A stretch of 64,000 bases of DNA from positions 186,001 through 250,000 of the forward strand of contig NZ_ANAY01000002.1 in assembly GCF_000340965.1 (NCBI RefSeq), given 5' to 3'. The translations under genes were made by a program, and so were the position numbers. The number at the start of each line of letters is the position of its first letter. Positions within the stretch are counted from its first letter, which is position 1. Origin of the DNA: Nocardiopsis kunsanensis DSM 44524. Its GTDB lineage: Bacteria > Actinomycetota > Actinomycetes > Streptosporangiales > Streptosporangiaceae. Shown here piece by piece: positions 59,830 to 64,000 of the stretch. The notes beneath the pieces are model-generated. The model was not told where the DNA came from and did not search any database. It saw only the letters and a program-made list of their open reading frames with translations.

Positions 59830-60656
59830 GCGATTCACCGAGCCTGACCCTCGTCATCGTCATCGGCGTCCTGGTCGCCGTGGGTGTGGTGCTGCTCCTC
59901 GAGCGCAGCCTCACCCGCGTCCTCCTCGGTTTCGTGGTGATGAGCAACGGGGTCAACCTGATGCTTCTGGCCGCCGGAGGCCAGAAGGGCGGTCCCCCCG
60001 TCCTCTGGTTCGGCGACGAGACCCGCATGACCGACCCCCTGCCTCAGGCGATGATCCTGACCGCGATCGTCATCACCCTGGGATTGACCGCGTTCCTGTT
60101 GGCGATGGCCTACCGGAACTGGCAGTTGGAGGGCAACGACGAGGTCCAGGACGACGCCGAGGACCTCCGGATCGCGTACGGCGAGGGCCGGCGCGCGGTG
60201 CGGCACCGCTTCCAGCAGGAACGCCGCCGTCTGCGGGCCGACATCCGCCGCCAGCGGGCCGAGCTCCAGGCCACCATCGCGGCCGCCGACGCCCAGGAGC
60301 TGGCCGAACAGGCCCGTATCAAGGCGGAGATCGCCGCGGCCCAAGCCGAGCTGGCGCGCCACGAGGTCGAGGCCGAGGACGGAGAGGCCGATGAGCGCTC
60401 GCAGGAGACCATGCGCCGTCTCAGTGAACGTTCGGAGACCATGACTGCCCAGGTCAACGAGTTGCGCGGCCGTATCCGACTGGGCCGGCGCCGCCTGCGG
60501 GAGCACCGTAGGGCCGACCGTGCCGCCGAGCGTGAGCTCTGGCGCGAGCTGCGGCGCAGGATCCGCGCCCAGCGGCGGGAGGCGAGCCGGTCGATGCGTG
60601 CGGAGCGTGAACGCCTCGCTCGTGCCGAGGACAGCGACCTGCAAGGGAGCGAGTGA
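59826..60656 (+). CDS. mrpC: Mrp antiporter subunit C with long coiled-coil extension
   Basis: A 276-residue protein. Residues 1-100 are the usual three-helix MrpC/NuoK-like subunit (TRVLLGFVVMSNGVNLMLLA, PLPQAMILTAIVITLGLTAF). Ordinary MrpC is about 110-130 residues. Here about 170 more follow, almost entirely charged helix (for example RHRFQQERRRLRADIRRQRA and LREHRRADRAAERELWRELR), a predicted cytoplasmic coiled coil. GTG 59826 overlaps the mrpA stop and the stop overlaps mrpD. The extension could link the complex to a cytoplasmic partner; this is inference. Confidence 0.9.
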   Translation: MSDSPSLTLVIVIGVLVAVGVVLLLERSLTRVLLGFVVMSNGVNLMLLAAGGQKGGPPVLWFGDETRMTDPLPQAMILTAIVITLGLTAFLLAMAYRNWQLEGNDEVQDDAEDLRIAYGEGRRAVRHRFQQERRRLRADIRRQRAELQATIAAADAQELAEQARIKAEIAAAQAELARHEVEAEDGEADERSQETMRRLSERSETMTAQVNELRGRIRLGRRRLREHRRADRAAERELWRELRRRIRAQRREASRSMRAERERLARAEDSDLQGSE

Positions 60657-62314
60657 CCATGGGCGAGTTCTTCCTCGCAGACATTCTCCATCTGCTCGTT
60701 CCGCTGCCGGTGATCCTGCCGCTGTTCGCGGCGGGGGTGAAGTTCGCGCTCGGGACCCGTTGGACCAGGCTCCAGCAGTGGTTGAGTGTGGGAACGCTCG
60801 CCATCGTGCTGGTGGTCGGTCTGCTGCTGATGTTCGGCGCGCACGAGCTCGGACCGCAGGCCGTGCAGGTCGGTGGGTGGGAAGCCCCCATCGGCATCAC
60901 GTTGGTCGCCGACCGGCTCGCCGCGCTGATGGTGACGGTCTCGGCCGCGATCACTCTGGCGGTGCTGATCTACTCGATCGGCCAGGGCATGGCCCCCAAG
61001 GCCGAGGTCGCGCCGTTGTCGGTGTACCAGCCGACCTATCTGATCCTGGTCGCGGGTGTTTCCAACGCTTTCCTCGCGGGTGACCTGTTCAACCTGTACG
61101 TGGGGTTCGAGATCCTGCTGACCGCCAGCTACGTGCTGCTGACCCTGGGCGGGACCCAGTCGCGGATGCGCGCGGGCGCCATCTACGTCGTGGTGTCGCT
61201 GGTGTCGTCGGTGCTGTTCCTGATGGCGATCGCACTGATCTTCGCCGCGACCGGCACCGTGAACATGGCGCAGTTGGGCAAGCGCCTGCCCGAGATCAAC
61301 AACGAACTCTGGCTGGTGCTGGAGGTCGTGCTGGTCATCGCCTTCGCCATCAAGGCGGCGGTGTTCCCGCTCGCGGCCTGGCTGCCGGACTCCTATCCGA
61401 CCGCCCCGGTGCCGGTCACCGCGGTGTTCGCCGGCCTGCTGACCAAGGTGGGCGTGTATTCGATCATCCGGGTCGAGACGCTCATGTTCCCCGGAACGCA
61501 GATCAACACCCTGCTGATGTGGGTGGCGCTGGCGACGATGATCATGGGCATCCTCGGTGCGGTCGCGCAGAACGACATCAAACGTTTGTTGTCGTTCACC
61601 CTGGTCAGCCATATCGGTTACATGATCTTCGGGGTGGGGCTCGGCAGTGAGCTGGGTATGGCCGGCGCGGTGTTCTACATCGCCCACCACATCACCGTGC
61701 AGACCACGTTGTTCCTCATCACGGGGCTGATCGAGCGCAGGGGCGGGTCCGCGTCGTTGGACCAGCTCGGCGGGCTGGTGCGTATCGCACCGGTCCTGGC
61801 GGTCCTGTTCTTCATCCCGGCGATGAACCTGGGCGGGATCCCGCCCATGTCGGGCTTCCTCGGCAAGATCGGCCTGATGCAGGCCGGTATCGACGCCGGG
61901 ACACCGCTGGCCTACACGCTGGTGGGTGTGTCGGTCCTGACGAGCCTGCTGACGCTGTACGTCATCGCGCGGGTGTGGAACTACGCGTTCTGGCGCACAC
62001 CCTCCGAGGGCATGGTCGCCGAGCCCGGCACCGTCCTGGAGGACACCGAGGCCGACTCCTCGTCGACGGCGGCGTTGGGTCCGTCGGACGAGGCCGTGGG
62101 CCCCTCCTCCCGGATCGGCGACACCGCCGTGTCCGCGCCGGTGGTCACCTCGGTCGTGCTGCCCCGGAGCATGGTCGGCTCCACCATGGCGCTGGTCGCC
62201 TTCAGCCTGGCGCTGACGGTCTTCGCCGGCCCGCTCATCGGTTACGCGTCCGACGCCGCCGTGGAACTGATGGCTCGGACGTCCTACATCGACGCGGTCC
62301 TCGGAGGTGAGTGA
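60653..62314 (+). CDS. mrpD: Mrp antiporter subunit D
   Basis: A 553-residue complex-I-like antiporter subunit. GDLFNLYVGFEILLTASYVL has the conserved Glu of the NuoL/M/N family, VLVIAFAIKAAVFPLAAWLP the transmembrane Lys, and AVAQNDIKRLLSFTLVSHIG the second Lys region. The C-terminal 100 residues include a polar loop (EDTEADSSSTAALGPSDEAV) before two last helices. GTG 60653 overlaps mrpC by four bases; ATG 60659 is an alternative. Its stop shares one base with the mrpE ATG. Confidence 0.95.
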   Translation: MTMGEFFLADILHLLVPLPVILPLFAAGVKFALGTRWTRLQQWLSVGTLAIVLVVGLLLMFGAHELGPQAVQVGGWEAPIGITLVADRLAALMVTVSAAITLAVLIYSIGQGMAPKAEVAPLSVYQPTYLILVAGVSNAFLAGDLFNLYVGFEILLTASYVLLTLGGTQSRMRAGAIYVVVSLVSSVLFLMAIALIFAATGTVNMAQLGKRLPEINNELWLVLEVVLVIAFAIKAAVFPLAAWLPDSYPTAPVPVTAVFAGLLTKVGVYSIIRVETLMFPGTQINTLLMWVALATMIMGILGAVAQNDIKRLLSFTLVSHIGYMIFGVGLGSELGMAGAVFYIAHHITVQTTLFLITGLIERRGGSASLDQLGGLVRIAPVLAVLFFIPAMNLGGIPPMSGFLGKIGLMQAGIDAGTPLAYTLVGVSVLTSLLTLYVIARVWNYAFWRTPSEGMVAEPGTVLEDTEADSSSTAALGPSDEAVGPSSRIGDTAVSAPVVTSVVLPRSMVGSTMALVAFSLALTVFAGPLIGYASDAAVELMARTSYIDAVLGGE

Positions 62315-62922
62315 TGAAGAAACAGACACCGCCGAGGAGTATTCGCGCCCTGGGGCTGCGGCGCCGGCTCGGTAAGATCCAGCTCCCCGTCGCGCTCGGT
62401 ATGACACTGGTGTGGATGATGCTCTTCGACGGCTTCCGTCTGCGCCCGGAGTCGTTGGGGCTACTGGTGCTGGGCTTCCTGGTGTCGGTGGCGATCATGC
62501 TGGTCTTCCCGCTGCCGCCGATCAAGCCCGGGTTCCGGTTCTGGCCGGTCCGAGGGGTGTGGATGATCGTCTACATCGCTTGGAAGATGTTCGTGGCGAG
62601 TTTTCAGGTGACCGCTCAGGTCTTCACCCCGGGCACGGTGCACAGCTCCGTGATCTCGGTGAAGCAGCGCACGGGTTCCGACCTGATGCTGGTGTGCACC
62701 GCCATCGTCACGACGGTGATCCCGGGCAGTGTCATCGTCGAGGTGGGTCAGACCGAGCGTGAACTGTTCGTGCACGTGCTCGGCGCGGACACCGACGAGA
62801 AGGTACGCAGGGCCGAGCAGGACGTGCGTGCTCTCGAGGAGCTCCTGGTGCGCGGTCTGGGCACTCGTGCCGACATCGCCGAGTTGGAGGAAGCCCTGGC
62901 TTCCGGAGAGGGGCGCGTGTGA
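62314..62922 (+). CDS. mrpE: Mrp antiporter subunit E
   Basis: A 202-residue subunit. Two N-terminal helices (LPVALGMTLVWMMLFDGFRL, SLGLLVLGFLVSVAIMLVFP) are followed by the cytoplasmic domain with SVISVKQRTGSDLMLVCTAI and TVIPGSVIVEVGQTERELFV, the MrpE/MnhE block (N.IT.TPGT...). ATG 62314 has GGAGG at 6-base spacing and a TGATG overlap with mrpD, better than the GTG at 62311. Its stop overlaps mrpF by four bases. A charged tail of about 45 residues is present. Confidence 0.92.
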   Translation: MKKQTPPRSIRALGLRRRLGKIQLPVALGMTLVWMMLFDGFRLRPESLGLLVLGFLVSVAIMLVFPLPPIKPGFRFWPVRGVWMIVYIAWKMFVASFQVTAQVFTPGTVHSSVISVKQRTGSDLMLVCTAIVTTVIPGSVIVEVGQTERELFVHVLGADTDEKVRRAEQDVRALEELLVRGLGTRADIAELEEALASGEGRV

Positions 62923-63257
62923 CCGTCCTCTGGATCGTGATCGCGGTGGCCCTCGCCGTCGCCGCGCTGCTGGGTACCGCCCGGCTGTTCATGGGACCCA
63001 GCATCCTGGACCGGGCCCTGTCGGTGGATGTGCTGATCGCCTCGGCCATGACCGGCCTGGGCGCCTATGCGGCCTTCCACCAGGACCCCACCCTCATGCC
63101 GACCCTGATGGTGTTGGCTCTGCTCGGTTTCACGTCGTCGGTCAGCATCTCGAAGTTCGTCGCCCGGCGTCCCGAGGAGTACGCCCCTCCCCGCGGGACG
63201 ACCGATGAGACCGGTACGGGCTCGCAGCAGAACGCCCCGGGCAAGGAGGGTTCATGA
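62919..63257 (+). CDS. mrpF: Mrp antiporter subunit F
   Basis: A 112-residue membrane protein with three helices. TARLFMGPSILDRALSVDVL is the MrpF signature (R...GP...DR..A.D), and PTLMPTLMVLALLGFTSSVS, then ISKFVARR, close the family domain. The GTG start overlaps the mrpE stop and the stop overlaps the mrpG ATG, each by four bases. The last 25 residues are polar and disordered. Confidence 0.93.
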   Translation: MTVLWIVIAVALAVAALLGTARLFMGPSILDRALSVDVLIASAMTGLGAYAAFHQDPTLMPTLMVLALLGFTSSVSISKFVARRPEEYAPPRGTTDETGTGSQQNAPGKEGS

Positions 63258-63718
63258 GCGAAGTGTTCGTGCAGGTGCTCGACTGGATCGCCGTCCTGTG
63301 CCTCCTGGCGGGGGCACTGCTGACACTCGTGGCGGGCATCGGCCTGATCCGTTTCCCCGACCTCCTGTCGCGGATGCACACAGCGGCCAAGCCGCAGGTG
63401 CTGGGGTTGCTGCTGGTGCTGGTGGGGCTCGCGATCAGGCTGGTGCCCGTGGAGACCAACGTGTTCAACGCCGGGACCCTGGCGCTGGTGGGCCTGTTCC
63501 AGATCGTGACGATCCCCGTTGGCGGGCACATCGCGGCGCGTGTGGGCTATCGGTCGGGGCGCATCCAGCAGGATCTGCTGGTCCACGACGCGCTGGCCGA
63601 CCGGCTCGCGGAGAAGGAGCGTGCGCAGGAGGCCGAGCGCCAGGAGGAGGAACAGGCGCGGGAGAGGGCCGAACACCAGGAGGGACGGGCGCAGGAGGCA
63701 GAGCGCACCGAGCAGTGA
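63254..63718 (+). CDS. mrpG: Mrp antiporter subunit G
   Basis: A 154-residue membrane protein. LLTLVAGIGLIRFPDLLSRM followed by HTAAKPQVLGLLLVLVGL is the MrpG signature (G..R.PD...R.HA..K..T.G). Three helices occupy residues 1-100; HIAARVGYRSGRIQQDLLVH follows. The last 45 residues are highly charged (EKERAQEAERQEEEQARERA), an extension like that in MrpC. It is the last gene of the antiporter operon, with a hairpin following. Confidence 0.93.
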   Translation: MSEVFVQVLDWIAVLCLLAGALLTLVAGIGLIRFPDLLSRMHTAAKPQVLGLLLVLVGLAIRLVPVETNVFNAGTLALVGLFQIVTIPVGGHIAARVGYRSGRIQQDLLVHDALADRLAEKERAQEAERQEEEQARERAEHQEGRAQEAERTEQ

Positions 63719-63741
63719 GGTGTGGCTGCGCAGAGGATCGG

Positions 63742-63775
63742 GAGGGCTCGGCGCCGGGCGCGGTGTCGAGCCCTC
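63742..63775. terminator. Hairpin after the mrp operon
   Basis: GAGGGCTCG (63742-63750) pairs perfectly with CGAGCCCTC (63767-63775) over a 16-base GC-rich loop, in the gap between mrpG and the convergent partial gene. It is suitable for both strands. Confidence 0.65.
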
Positions 63776-63829
63776 TCCGTCCGGGGTCCGGTTCGGTGCG
63801 GAGTACGCCTCTCGGTTCCCGGAGACCGT

Positions 63830-64000
63830 TCAGCGGGCGGGACCGCCGCCACGTTCCTCCTCCGACGGGGCCTGCCGGGGATCCACCCGGCTCACGGCAC
63901 GGTAGTGGGCGCGTATCCGACGGTGAGTGGTTCCCGGGGCGATCTCCGACGGCAGGTTCTCGCGACTGCTCTCCACAGTGGCCTCGCCGTCCTCACCGAA
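63830..64000 (-). CDS. C-terminal end of an unidentified gene (partial)
   Basis: The minus strand is open from the window edge to a TGA at 63830-63832 and encodes 56 residues, including VESSRENLPSEIAPGTTHRR and IRAHYRAVSRVDPRQAPSEE. Composition is normal for coding DNA here (third positions mostly G/C) and it is convergent with mrpG behind a hairpin. The stretch is too short for a family call. The rest lies outside the window. Confidence 0.55.
   Translation of the reverse strand, partial: FGEDGEATVESSRENLPSEIAPGTTHRRIRAHYRAVSRVDPRQAPSEEERGGGPAR

Noticed and set aside
60110..62407. A 765-codon minus-strand frame opposite mrpC and mrpD
   Set aside because: Antisense artefact rich in Gln, His and Arg; Mrp signatures are clear on the plus strand.

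Overview
The window is GC-rich (roughly 70%) actinobacterial DNA. It has GTG/TTG starts, 1- and 4-base stop/start overlaps, an AfsR/SARP-type regulator, DUF397 and Scr1-type HTH genes, a P450-ferredoxin pair and a PopR/ClpP pair. This points to a filamentous actinomycete, most likely Nocardiopsis or a relative; the genus is an inference from gene content.

Layout. 1-2.7 kb: exported penicillin-acylase-family amidase. 2.7-7.1 kb: a conspicuously AT-rich operon on the minus strand for envelope or secreted proteins, cut by an intact IS701-type element. Removing the element plus one GTAC target copy restores the reading frame. 7.1-8.6 kb: an ISAs1-type element with a 9-bp target duplication, nested in an older transposase remnant. 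8.7-14.2 kb: DUF397/Scr1-like regulator pair, three tiny overlapping ORFs, two TetR regulators and a P450-ferredoxin operon. 14.2-17.7 kb: a decayed zone with ISAs1 fragments around a Phd/RelE-type toxin-antitoxin pair, a long perfect hairpin, and remnants of an ECF sigma factor, an ABC ATPase and an ABC-F protein. 17.7-19.8 kb: DUF6882-like protein and a Tat/lipobox flavin amine oxidase.

19.8-39.7 kb: a large type IV secretion locus. The minus arm has a transglycosylase/NlpC hydrolase, a VirB8-like lipoprotein and membrane proteins. The plus arm has a MinD-like protein, a pilin-like protein, a VirB6-like protein, an SCO6880-like protein, VirB4-like and VirD4-like ATPases and a DUF4913 protein. 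It continues almost without gaps into a nucleoside hydrolase, an RDG/HAD-like protein, a lipoprotein, an unknown and a glycosyltransferase. No relaxase, integrase or attachment site is visible, so this could be part of an integrative element or a resident secretion system with its own cargo.

39.9-53.6 kb: pyridoxine/HMP kinase, then two mirror-image modules. Each has a GT-B (CDP-glycerol-transferase-like) gene convergent with an NB-ARC/TPR gene. They flank a Gfo/Idh oxidoreductase and a GlsB-like protein and are followed by a SARP-NB-ARC-TPR regulator. 53.8-55.9 kb: popR-like regulator convergent with two overlapping clpP genes; matching TCTGCC-N3-GGCAGA palindromes lie upstream of both units. 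56.1-63.7 kb: MarR regulator divergent from a complete mrpA(B)CDEFG cation/proton antiporter operon. The window ends inside an unidentified minus-strand gene.

No tRNA, rRNA or CRISPR array was seen. Family assignments come from motif recognition in translated sequence, not from database searches.
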